Assembly: GCA_963627465.1 (NCBI GenBank)
Contig: CAVGBO010000095.1
Coordinates: 1-5,392, forward strand
Length of the DNA stretch: 5,392 nt
Direction: 5' to 3'
Source: CAKUFA01 sp963627465
Lineage (GTDB): Bacteria; Bacillota; Clostridia; Christensenellales; Aristaeellaceae
Position numbers and translations under genes: made by a program
Notes under the pieces: model-generated
The model's input: the letters and a program-made list of their open reading frames with translations, nothing else
What the model was told of the DNA's origin: nothing
The model's database searches: none
In this document: positions 1 through 5,392 of the stretch, in pieces
How the letters are laid out: each line of letters begins with the position of its first letter
Position numbering within the stretch: position 1 is the stretch's first letter

Positions 1-1302
1 TTCGCGAACGAATGCTTCTTTGCTTATCACTCCATTGACATACTGGTTAACCAGTGTCTGTGCCCAAGCCCCGGTGAAGGAAGACTCTGTGATTTGATTT
101 TGATAGGTAATTCCCATATTCGGGATAACATCCTGTTGATAAAAGCTAATTTCAGCAGCTGTAATTTCATACCGCAGCGTGTCAGGCGGATTCTCAATAC
201 GCTCCGTCACCTTTTGAATTTGATCTTCCAAATCATGCTTCGTAACTTCATCCGTTTCAACGGACAGTTGCTGTTCCAGTAAGGAACGGCGTTGCTCCCA
301 GCTCTCCTTCTGCTCCTGAAAGTCATCACGTTCAATCGGCTCATACTGCCCGTCATAGAGCAGAATCTTCTCGGCATCAGACAATAGCGACATTCTGTAG
401 GCAATGTATTCTGCCGCCAGCTCCGCATGTTGGCTTCCCGAGTAAATCATCCATCCTGACACATTCCCGTTAAAGCGAGGCGTTTCATTTTCTCGCAAAG
501 GAAATGTGATGGTATGAATCCCCGGCACCGTACGCCCCACCTGCATGAAAAGGCGTGCAGGATTGTAATCCGCCGTCTGTACAAAACTTGCTTGCGCTGC
601 TTCCTGTACTTGATCCAGCAGTGTGCGAAATTCCTCCGTATCAAAAGCCAAATCCTCTCCGGCCTTTTTGTAACTGGTGATATAAGCATTTAATGCATAC
701 AGCAGCAGTTCACGATGCGGGTTCTCATCAAACAGCATGGGAACAACATCAGGTTTGTCGCCATATTCCCGATTCCAGTCCATCATCATTTCCAATAATG
801 CCGTAAATGTCTGTGGAATATCATCGACAGTCAGACCAGCTTCCGCCAATGCCGCTTCCTGATACTCCATCACATAGTTCAGCCAAATATTGCACGGGAG
901 CATTGCCAGAGAATCATTCACATAGGCGAAGCTGCGTATCGGTTCATACATAGCATCGGCCATGGTTTTTAATGATGGAAACTGTGACAAATCAAGCGCA
1001 TAACCTTGATTCAGAAACGCTTCTGCTGCGGATGTGTTATCGGCATAACAAACATCGATAGTAACCAAGTGACTAAGTATCGCTTCGTAAATGGTCATGC
1101 CCTCATACGTATCGCTGCTCACATACTGAATCACTACGTTTGGATGTTCTGCCTCAAATTGCTGATCAATGTCATTGGTACCGCTGCCTTCAATGTAAAG
1201 GTAAATTACATCGGTGGAAGATTCTTCTGTATTTGCAGATATAAGAGGATTACAGCAAAATAAAGAGAGAATGATGAGCAAAAAAGAGATTTTTTTTACC
1301 AT
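1..1302 (-). CDS. Secreted extracellular solute-binding-protein homologue with coiled-coil insert (3' end outside window)
   Basis: The reading frame runs without a stop from ATG at 1302 to the left edge (434 residues seen), so the stop codon lies outside. A GGGGG ribosome binding site (1310-1314) sits 7 nt before the start. Residues 1-23 form a signal peptide (KK, hydrophobic core, likely cleavage after LISA). The Cys-Cys at 16-17 is not in a canonical lipobox. From about residue 31 the protein resembles ABC-type family 1 solute-binding proteins: a beta strand with glycine turn (IYLYIEGSG), then a helix ending in AEHPNVVIQ. Residues about 328-371 are strongly charged and heptad-like, forming a coiled-coil hairpin not usual in this fold. 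The fold then resumes with AAEISFYQQDVIPNMGI. It aligns through most of its length with the C-terminal part of the protein at 3530-5392; by that comparison only about 10-20 residues are missing. The ligand is unknown, and no permease is nearby. Confidence 0.88.
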   Translation of the reverse strand, partial: MVKKISFLLIILSLFCCNPLISANTEESSTDVIYLYIEGSGTNDIDQQFEAEHPNVVIQYVSSDTYEGMTIYEAILSHLVTIDVCYADNTSAAEAFLNQGYALDLSQFPSLKTMADAMYEPIRSFAYVNDSLAMLPCNIWLNYVMEYQEAALAEAGLTVDDIPQTFTALLEMMMDWNREYGDKPDVVPMLFDENPHRELLLYALNAYITSYKKAGEDLAFDTEEFRTLLDQVQEAAQASFVQTADYNPARLFMQVGRTVPGIHTITFPLRENETPRFNGNVSGWMIYSGSQHAELAAEYIAYRMSLLSDAEKILLYDGQYEPIERDDFQEQKESWEQRRSLLEQQLSVETDEVTKHDLEDQIQKVTERIENPPDTLRYEITAAEISFYQQDVIPNMGITYQNQITESSFTGAWAQTLVNQYVNGVISKEAFVRE

Positions 1303-1309
1303 CTTAGTG

Positions 1310-1314
1310 CCCCC
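1310..1314 (-). promoter_or_regulatory. Ribosome binding site of the left-hand SBP gene
   Basis: A GGGGG core (AGGGGG with the neighbouring base) lies 7 nt before the ATG at 1302. It fixes the start of a frame that has no stop inside the window. Confidence 0.6.
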
Positions 1315-1361
1315 TAAATAAATCCCAGTCTCAAAGTCTGATTTTATTAAATAATCAAGGC

Positions 1362-1385
1362 AGCAGGTGGAAAGTTCCACCTGCT
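1362..1385 (-). terminator. Strong hairpin between small secreted gene and SBP gene (attenuator or terminator-like)
   Basis: Eleven-base perfect arms (AGCAGGTGGAA / TTCCACCTGCT) surround a 2-nt centre, starting 10 nt after the TAA of the small secreted protein gene. In the transcript this gives a GC-rich stem of about 8-10 bp with a small loop. The following bases (GCCTTGATTATTT) are only partly U-rich and do not start at the stem, so a classic Rho-independent terminator is not certain. It may be a leaky terminator or a 3'-end stabiliser that makes the small upstream gene more abundant than the SBP gene. A weak promoter-like pair (TTTCCA, 16 nt, TTTAAT) overlaps its downstream arm, but that is not firm evidence. 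Confidence 0.65.
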
Positions 1386-1395
1386 ACGCAATTAC

Positions 1396-1779
1396 TTACG
1401 GATAAAATGTACCGGAACAGCTAAAAGCACCTGAATAGTCAGTATCTTGACGCATGCGCCACACCACAACATCGCTGCCACCAATTCCTGTGTATTTTTT
1501 TGCAGCACGTTTTCCGGTACTATTTGGGCCATATGTATATAGGCCACTACCCCAGGCATAATCAGATGCCCTAAAAACCCTTCCAACGCCATGATTCGTA
1601 ATGCTGGTAATCGCAATATTCCAATTATTACCTTTGCGTTGTATTGATTCAGATGTTCCCCAACAGGAAGTTGTCCTATCCTTGAAGCTAAAAGAAACAC
1701 TATCTGCCGCCATTGCAGCAGAGAAAAACAGTACTGAAACAATCAAAAGGATTAAGAACCACCACATCGCTTTTTTCAT
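1396..1779 (-). CDS. Small secreted predicted all-beta protein, two cysteines (127 residues)
   Basis: The start ATG at 1779 is chosen because a near-consensus GGAGGTG (1785-1791) precedes it by 5 nt; a TTG eight codons upstream has no comparable site. Residues 1-24 are a signal peptide (MKKAMWW, hydrophobic core, AMA cleavage). The mature part is about 103 residues, rich in Ser, Thr, Gly and aromatics. It shows alternating strand patterns (VSFSFKD, NWNIAIT, SDVVVWRMR) and ends in FSCSGTFYP. Cys39 and Cys121, near the two ends of the mature chain, could form a disulfide that closes a beta sandwich. The pattern (FSF strand, N-W-x-V/I strand, Gly-rich middle, Arg-rich strand, C-terminal SG-aromatic-P) recalls small exported Firmicutes proteins such as DUF2712 or the lactococcin 972 type. 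That resemblance is from memory and is weak. The gene begins 13 bp after the propeller gene's stop, so they are very likely co-transcribed. Role unknown; secreted effector, bacteriocin-like peptide or ligand are options. Confidence 0.82.
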   Translation of the reverse strand: MKKAMWWFLILLIVSVLFFSAAMAADSVSFSFKDRTTSCWGTSESIQRKGNNWNIAITSITNHGVGRVFRASDYAWGSGLYTYGPNSTGKRAAKKYTGIGGSDVVVWRMRQDTDYSGAFSCSGTFYP

Positions 1780-1784
1780 GTTCA

Positions 1785-1791
1785 CACCTCC
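1785..1791 (-). promoter_or_regulatory. Near-consensus ribosome binding site of the small secreted protein gene
   Basis: GGAGGTG lies directly after the TAA of the propeller gene and 5 nt before the ATG at 1779. It decides the start over the in-frame TTG at 1803. It is among the strongest sites in the window, consistent with high production of the small protein. Confidence 0.75.
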
Positions 1792-1792
1792 G

Positions 1793-2653
1793 TTATTTTT
1801 CAAACTGCTTCAAATCAATTACCAGCACAGCTTCCTCACCGCCTGCGCTAAATGTAATCAATTCTCTCGATTCCGAAACGAATGCCACTTGGTCCGTCAA
1901 AGGAAAACCTTCGGCAAGTAGCTGGCTTCCCTCCGCTTGCGTGAACCTGTACAGCTTTCCTTCCCACAAGTAATAGATGGTACTACCATCTATCCTGTCA
2001 TAAGCAATACTTTTCGCGCCCACTGGCAAAGTTCCTATCTTTGAAAGCTCGCCAGTATTCCAATCAAGCATCGACAGTTCTTCTTCTCCCGTGTCTTGTG
2101 TTGCAGCAACAAAGCATTTCTCGTCTTCGCATGGCTGAAAAGCAAAAAGGTTTCCAGGGAATTCAAAGCTCTTGAATTCACCATTGTTCAAATCATAGGT
2201 GCAAAGGATCCATAAGGATTCGCCTTGCGCCATCAAGAATGTGACTGCGTTGCCATCGCATGCATTAAGCAGGAATGGCACTGCCGTTTTGTGCTTTCTG
2301 AAAAAGTCATTCGGCACAATAGAAATGCTTTCTGAACCGTCTAATGCAGTCAGCATCGCGTTTCCTGATGTCCACACATAAAACTTATCATGAAGCACGA
2401 ACAAAGAATCTTCTTCCGCTGCCAAATCACTTGCGAGTGGAACCTCCTCCAATCCCTCACCTGATACATACAGAAAAGCTTTACTGACAGGATATTGAAT
2501 TTGAGTCTGCACGTACATATTCCCATCCGAGTAGGATACGATCTCTGCGTATCCCTGAAAAGGATAGAGCTGGTACTGTGCATCCGCTACACTCAGTATC
2601 GGCACTGCCGCCAGTAGTATCAGCAAAAGCAAACAAGCAAACCGTCTCATCAT
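1793..2653 (-). CDS. Secreted beta-propeller-like protein (286 residues), related to N-terminal half of the SBP fusion
   Basis: The start is placed at the ATG-ATG pair at 2653/2650 because GGAGG (2660-2664) lies 6 and 9 nt before them; an in-frame ATG at 2683 has no site. The signal peptide covers residues 1-25 (MMRR, long Leu/Ile core, ADA cleavage before QYQLYP). The rest is a series of short beta repeats with aromatic strands and glycine/asparagine turns (GNMYVQT, DSLFVLHDKFYVW, STIYYLWEGKLYRF, ESRELITFS), as in WD40/PQQ-like propellers with divergent blades. No catalytic motif is seen. Residues about 160-281 resemble the propeller part of the gene at 3530-5392 (IYYLWEGKLYRF against LYYTVDSGKVYAI, FPLT against LPLT). 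The protein stops just where the fusion protein continues into its SBP domain. It lies 80 bp after the PepSY-like gene and 13 bp before the small secreted gene, so it is in one operon with the latter. A protein-protein interaction role outside the membrane is inferred. Confidence 0.85.
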   Translation of the reverse strand: MMRRFACLLLLILLAAVPILSVADAQYQLYPFQGYAEIVSYSDGNMYVQTQIQYPVSKAFLYVSGEGLEEVPLASDLAAEEDSLFVLHDKFYVWTSGNAMLTALDGSESISIVPNDFFRKHKTAVPFLLNACDGNAVTFLMAQGESLWILCTYDLNNGEFKSFEFPGNLFAFQPCEDEKCFVAATQDTGEEELSMLDWNTGELSKIGTLPVGAKSIAYDRIDGSTIYYLWEGKLYRFTQAEGSQLLAEGFPLTDQVAFVSESRELITFSAGGEEAVLVIDLKQFEK

Positions 2654-2659
2654 TTCATA

Positions 2660-2664
2660 CCTCC
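2660..2664 (-). promoter_or_regulatory. Ribosome binding site of the propeller gene
   Basis: GGAGG lies 6 nt before the ATG at 2653 and 9 nt before the ATG at 2650. It rules against the longer start at 2683 and places the signal peptide at the true N-terminus. Confidence 0.65.
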
Positions 2665-2706
2665 ATGCATTTTCAACTGCCATTTGTCCCGATCATTCAA
2701 AGCAAG

Positions 2707-2735
2707 GAGAACCTCCCGTGCCGTGGTACGTTCTC
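2707..2735 (-). repeat. Inverted repeat overlapping a stop codon
   Basis: Six-base arms GAGAAC and GTTCTC are separated by 17 nt. Partial extra pairing inside is possible with two mismatches. The first arm covers the TGA of the PepSY-like protein gene (2734-2736). No U-tract follows, so this is not a terminator. It could fold in the mRNA between the two secreted-protein genes, or be chance. Confidence 0.25.
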
Positions 2736-3177
2736 AGCCATTTGCAGGCTCACGATCCACCGTAAGCTCCACGCACTCACCCGTATATGCATTGAGCGTG
2801 ATCACAAAGCCCAAGGCGTGTGTCATGACGGTGGCATGAATTTGCTCGCCCTCCACCTTAATCTCCGGCTCATAGTCCGCCAGGTGTTCCCAGGTCGTGC
2901 CCGCATTGATCTGCATGCAATACGTTGCCAGCAGGCGGAACAGGGTTTCCGGCGCAATCTTTTTTTCATCCTTTGTCAGAATCGTGTAAGCATCCTGATT
3001 GGCATCCAGGCCTTGCCATGCGGTGATCACATCATCCATCGTGGTTCCCTCTTTCGGCAGGGAAATTTCCACATCCGTGCCTTCAGCAGAGGGCGTCGGC
3101 GTTACTTTCTGCTCCGCAAGGGCAGGGGTAACAGCCAATACAAGACACAGCATACAGACAAAGAAACGTTTCATCAT
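2734..3177 (-). CDS. Small secreted protein with PepSY-like C-terminal hairpin (147 residues)
   Basis: The start is placed at the ATG-ATG pair 3177/3174, with GAAGGAG (3183-3189) 5 and 8 nt upstream. The frame is open further up, but the extra 43 residues look non-coding and would bury the signal peptide. Residues 1-21 are a signal peptide (MMKRFF, Cys/Leu/Val core, ALA cleavage). A low-complexity Thr/Pro/Ser linker follows (KVTPTPSAEG), typical of exported cell-surface proteins. Then comes a helical part (MDDVITAW, APETLFRLLATYCMQI) and a strand pair near the C-terminus (HATVMTHALGFVITLNAYTGECVELTV). The segment LNAYTGECVEL resembles the closing hairpin of PepSY-type domains (strand, D/N-A-x-T-G-E, strand), but the domain is short and divergent, so this is only a suggestion. 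No gene family is recognised. It is the first gene of the right-to-left run of secreted genes after the 150-bp gap. Confidence 0.8.
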   Translation of the reverse strand: MMKRFFVCMLCLVLAVTPALAEQKVTPTPSAEGTDVEISLPKEGTTMDDVITAWQGLDANQDAYTILTKDEKKIAPETLFRLLATYCMQINAGTTWEHLADYEPEIKVEGEQIHATVMTHALGFVITLNAYTGECVELTVDREPANG

Positions 3178-3328
3178 TTTTTCTCCTTCTTTTACCCATT
3201 CCCTTAGACATCGCTTGAGCAGCAAGGGGATGGGCTTGGTCGTTGTGCCACATGGCACTAATCTTGTTTTCCAACTTTTTTCGCATACCATCAATGAGCA
3301 CTGCACCTTCTTTTCAGCCTTCCCCCTT
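3178..3328 (-). other. Gap of about 150 bp without a convincing gene
   Basis: This is the widest gap between genes in the window. It holds the GAAGGAG ribosome binding site of the PepSY-like gene (3183-3189) and a 14-bp near-palindrome (3245-3258). It also holds an open frame from GTG at 3301 with a basic run (GKRRRK), which continues out of frame through the next gene's signal peptide. That frame is the same as that of the 65-residue membrane protein, separated from it by two stops (3329-3331 and 3314-3316). This leaves open a decayed gene or an intergenic control region. No clear -35/-10 pair was found; TATGAT just upstream (about 3348-3353) is a lone -10-like match. Confidence 0.4.
3245..3258. 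promoter_or_regulatory. 14-bp near-palindrome, candidate operator
   Basis: The sequence GTGCCACATGGCAC has perfect 6-bp arms (GTGCCA / TGGCAC) around a 2-bp centre. It lies 68 bp before the start of the PepSY-like gene, in the widest gap between genes. Its size and symmetry fit a dimeric repressor site, or a very short RNA hairpin. No regulator gene is in the window. Confidence 0.3.
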
Positions 3329-3526
3329 TCAAAAAGTCCTTACACTTATCATAGGACAGAAAAAGCTGTTTTGAGCAGGTTCGAATAAAATTTTTTCTGT
3401 GAGGCTGTTACACCGGCGCATCACTGCGATTCCAGCCAAAGCCGTGAGCGGAAGAGCAAAAGCAAGCAGCAGAAGAATCATCAAAAATTGTTGTCGGCGA
3501 ATCATCCTTTCATAGCCATCGGCCAT
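3329..3526 (-). CDS. Small single-span membrane protein (65 residues), possibly a truncated gene
   Basis: It starts 3 bp after the stop of the SBP fusion gene and has the strong site AGGAGGGG (3536-3543) 9 nt before its ATG, so translation coupled to the upstream gene is well supported. Residues 11-35 (QQFLMILLLLAFALPLTALA and onward) form one hydrophobic segment after a basic stretch (RMIRR), consistent with a signal anchor with the N-terminus inside. The remaining 30 residues (MRRCNSLTEKIL, then Phe/Cys/Pro-rich) show no motif. The C-terminal part looks less like coding sequence than the start. The beginning resembles the first membrane segment of a larger inner-membrane protein, for example a transporter permease, so the gene may be the 5' remnant of one. 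No downstream continuation is recognisable. Not assigned to a family. Confidence 0.55.
   Translation of the reverse strand: MADGYERMIRRQQFLMILLLLAFALPLTALAGIAVMRRCNSLTEKILFEPAQNSFFCPMISVRTF
3357..3399 (-). repeat. Inverted repeat within the 65-residue ORF
   Basis: Perfect 8-bp arms CAGAAAAA and TTTTTCTG are separated by 27 nt. The arms are A/T-rich and lie in the coding part of the small membrane protein. They could form a weak mRNA hairpin. The position, at the point where the ORF starts to look non-coding, is mildly suggestive of a rearrangement edge, but chance is likely. Confidence 0.2.
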
Positions 3527-3529
3527 TGT

Positions 3530-5392
3530 TCACCGCCCCTCCTCAAAGATCATCTGCGCCTTTTCATCCATGAGGTTCACAAAATTATCGATTGAGATCT
3601 GCCCGGATGCGTAGCGTTCGATGATCTCATCAATGGCTGCCGCAGAGGCACTGGCATCGTCAGGATAGATAGTACTCAGCGGGATACGGACGTAGGGTGC
3701 GATCTGCTGATAGATTGCCAAATCTTCAGCGGAAATGATCCAGCTATTCTGCTCCAGTGCACTCAGTCGCTCGTTTTTGGTTTCAAGCTGATCTTGCAAC
3801 TCCTGGCAGCTTGATTCATCCATCGCTTTCTCCAATTCTTGTTGGATGGCTTCGATTTCAGCTTCAAGTGTTTGCTTGTCCTCCTCATAACTAGCTGAAC
3901 GCACCGGCTGTGTGCAGCTTTCATCAATGCGGTAACGCAAATCGGTATCCATGTTGGTCACCCAGAATTCAAGGAAAAGCATTGCTTCCTTCTTGTTGTT
4001 TGAGACGGGATTTACAATCCACAAATCCATTGTTCCCCGAACTGCTTTTGAGGATTCGCTCGTCAGTTTAGGTGGGCAGACAGAGATCACAACGTCGCTG
4101 TCGTTATATCCTGCGCCAAAGTATTGCGCATAATTCATTAACAGCGAATTCTGCTCCCCTTCAGATTGAAAGACATCCTCATACTGCATGACAGTTTCCA
4201 TCAGGTTACGGAAATCTTCCCGATCAAAGGAAATGGCGGAGTTTTCGTTTTCGTTGAGCAAAAGATAGTAGCGAACCAAATCCTTCAATACGCCTTCCAA
4301 GCCATCCAGGCAAGCAAGCAAGCACAGATCTTCATGGTCTTCCGCTTCCTTCTCCTGCCAAATACTAATCAAATTAAAAAGCTCCTCCATCGTTTCCGGA
4401 AAATCTCCCAGATTCAATGCCTTCCACTGTGTCTGGTTCATGGTCCAGTAGTTCAGTTCGATGGATGCCGGCACGGCGATCAGATTTCCACCGTCCATCA
4501 GCACATCCTGCGCCCAGGAATAAAAGCGGCTCACCTGCTCCATGAGGATGGACGACTCATTCAGCGTCGTCGTGTATCCCTTGGCTTTCACTTGGCTAAA
4601 AAGACCGTCTGATGTGACGAGATACAGATCAATGCTTTCATCAGAGAGAATCAATGAGTTTTGCAAATCTTCCATGTCGTCGGTACGCTCGACGATGTTG
4701 ATTGCTATCTGAGGATACGCTGCTGAAAATTCCAGCACAAGCTGAGGATCTGCTGTTCCCTTGATAGTCAAAACAGTTCTGTCTGCATCTTCGGTCTGAA
4801 TTGTTCGGATCAGCAAATTTCCATCGTTCAAATAAGCATAGGAACCTTGGAGCAAATAAGCCTTGTCGGTTGAAAACAAGTTTGTTAGCGGCAGATACGC
4901 ACAGATGTACGCATGATGCTCGTCAGAAATCGCATAGACTTTCCCGCTGTCGACCGTATAGTAGAGGATGTCGTTCGTCGCATCTAGGCATAGGCCATAC
5001 TTATCTGTTGCATCAATGTCTTCCCAGACCTTTGTGACGGACTGCGTTGTAAAATCATAGACCGCCGGATGAACGCTATCATCGCTTTTGGAATACTGAC
5101 TGAACACCAGATTTCCGTTATCAATGCTCCAAAGGCCGCGAATCCCCGGAATTTCTAACTGTTCCACCTGTTGTGCTGCAACATTCAGGCGATAAACTTC
5201 ATAGGTATCCCCCGATTCAAAGGTAAAGCTGTTGTATAAGAAGAAAATGTCAGAGTCTGCTCCCAGGACACAGCATAAATCCTTCGTCTGCGTTTCTCCT
5301 TGTTCCTCATAGGTAAACACATCTTCCGGCAGCTTCATAAAAAGTGCGGGCTCATCTTGCAGTGCAAAGATTTCACCTGTTTGCTTCTTGAC
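3530..5392 (-). CDS. Propeller-SBP fusion protein, extracellular (5' end outside window)
   Basis: The frame is open to the right edge; the in-frame ATG at 5338 is internal, since 18 sensible residues precede it. At least 620 residues are encoded, and the signal peptide is not seen. Residues about 1-200 (visible numbering) are propeller-like beta repeats (GNLVFSQYS, AVYDFTTQSVTKVW, LYYTVDSGKVYAI, YLNDGNLLIRTI). From about 206 a family 1 solute-binding-protein domain begins (TVLTIKGTADPQLVLEF, AYPQIAINIVE). It continues through PETMEELFNLISIW, a FDREDFRNLMETV helix and a late LWIVNPVSNNKKEAMLFLEFW segment. Residues about 502-548 are a charged heptad region, a coiled-coil hairpin inserted before the last lobe (AEDLAIYQQIAPYVRI). 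It ends ISIDNFVNLMDEKAQMIFEEGR-stop at 3530. Both halves have separate homologues in this window (1793-2653 and 1-1302). Transport of a ligand is not certain, because no permease gene is present here. Confidence 0.88.
   Translation of the reverse strand, partial: VKKQTGEIFALQDEPALFMKLPEDVFTYEEQGETQTKDLCCVLGADSDIFFLYNSFTFESGDTYEVYRLNVAAQQVEQLEIPGIRGLWSIDNGNLVFSQYSKSDDSVHPAVYDFTTQSVTKVWEDIDATDKYGLCLDATNDILYYTVDSGKVYAISDEHHAYICAYLPLTNLFSTDKAYLLQGSYAYLNDGNLLIRTIQTEDADRTVLTIKGTADPQLVLEFSAAYPQIAINIVERTDDMEDLQNSLILSDESIDLYLVTSDGLFSQVKAKGYTTTLNESSILMEQVSRFYSWAQDVLMDGGNLIAVPASIELNYWTMNQTQWKALNLGDFPETMEELFNLISIWQEKEAEDHEDLCLLACLDGLEGVLKDLVRYYLLLNENENSAISFDREDFRNLMETVMQYEDVFQSEGEQNSLLMNYAQYFGAGYNDSDVVISVCPPKLTSESSKAVRGTMDLWIVNPVSNNKKEAMLFLEFWVTNMDTDLRYRIDESCTQPVRSASYEEDKQTLEAEIEAIQQELEKAMDESSCQELQDQLETKNERLSALEQNSWIISAEDLAIYQQIAPYVRIPLSTIYPDDASASAAAIDEIIERYASGQISIDNFVNLMDEKAQMIFEEGR
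3536..3543 (-). promoter_or_regulatory. Strong ribosome binding site of the 65-residue ORF, inside the fusion gene's end
   Basis: AGGAGGGG is encoded within the last codons of the SBP fusion gene and lies 9 nt before the ATG at 3526. Its strength is the best argument that the small membrane protein gene is, or recently was, translated. Confidence 0.6.

Noticed and set aside
207..689. Two minus-strand open frames (207-428 and 447-689) inside the left-hand SBP gene
   Set aside because: They are out-of-frame shadows. The true frame runs unbroken from 1302 to the window edge and encodes an SBP homologue.
1392..1742. Minus-strand 116-residue frame overlapping the small secreted protein gene
   Set aside because: It is a different frame from the one with the signal peptide and GGAGGTG site, and it has no site of its own.
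2578..3207. Plus-strand open frame of 209 residues, the longest on that strand
   Set aside because: It is antisense to two genes that have signal peptides and ribosome binding sites. Its composition (many Arg, His, Gln, Cys runs) is shadow-like and it has no good ribosome binding site.
3083..3301. Minus-strand 72-residue frame starting at GTG with a basic run
   Set aside because: Its second half is the out-of-frame signal peptide region of the PepSY-like gene. The first part could be a remnant but cannot be supported as a gene.
3341..3375. Promoter-like TATGAT upstream of the gap
   Set aside because: The only -35 candidate at 17 nt (CTCAAA) matches half of the consensus, and the site lies inside a coding frame.
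4166..4612. Plus-strand 148-residue frame
   Set aside because: It is antisense to the SBP domain of the fusion gene and is a product of that gene's codon use. No start signal or family resemblance is seen.
1..5392. CRISPR array, tRNA, rRNA or insertion sequence
   Set aside because: No regularly spaced repeats, cloverleaf-like sequence, transposase motif or terminal inverted repeats were seen by eye.

Overview
The window is a run of minus-strand genes with moderate GC content and strong GGAGG-type ribosome binding sites. All but one of the clear products are secreted proteins with Gram-positive-style signal peptides. This suggests a low-to-mid GC Firmicute, probably a gut Clostridia-type anaerobe. 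That placement is inferred from style only, because there is no phylogenetic marker here.

In transcription order (high to low coordinates) the layout is as follows. (1) 5392-3530: a large extracellular solute-binding-protein (SBP) homologue whose N-terminus lies outside the window, with a beta-propeller-like region fused in front of the SBP domain. (2) 3526-3329: a 65-residue single-span membrane protein, translationally coupled to the first gene. (3) About 150 bases with no convincing gene, containing a 14-bp near-palindrome. (4) 3177-2734: a 147-residue secreted protein with a PepSY-like C-terminal hairpin. (5) 2653-1793: a 286-residue secreted beta-propeller-like protein. (6) 1779-1396: a 127-residue small secreted protein, predicted all-beta with two cysteines, followed by a strong 11-bp-stem hairpin. 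(7) 1302 to beyond position 1: a second SBP homologue without a propeller, open at the left edge. No gene is supported on the plus strand.

The main observation is that genes 5 and 7 together look like a split version of gene 1. The standalone propeller resembles the N-terminal half of the fusion protein. The left-hand SBP resembles its C-terminal half, including the same unusual coiled-coil hairpin inserted near the C-terminus of the SBP fold. Between the two split halves sits the small secreted protein. No permease, ATPase or enzyme is encoded in the window, so this looks like an extracytoplasmic protein set. It could serve sensing, scaffolding or export of the small protein rather than ordinary sugar uptake. 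Its function cannot be read from the sequence.
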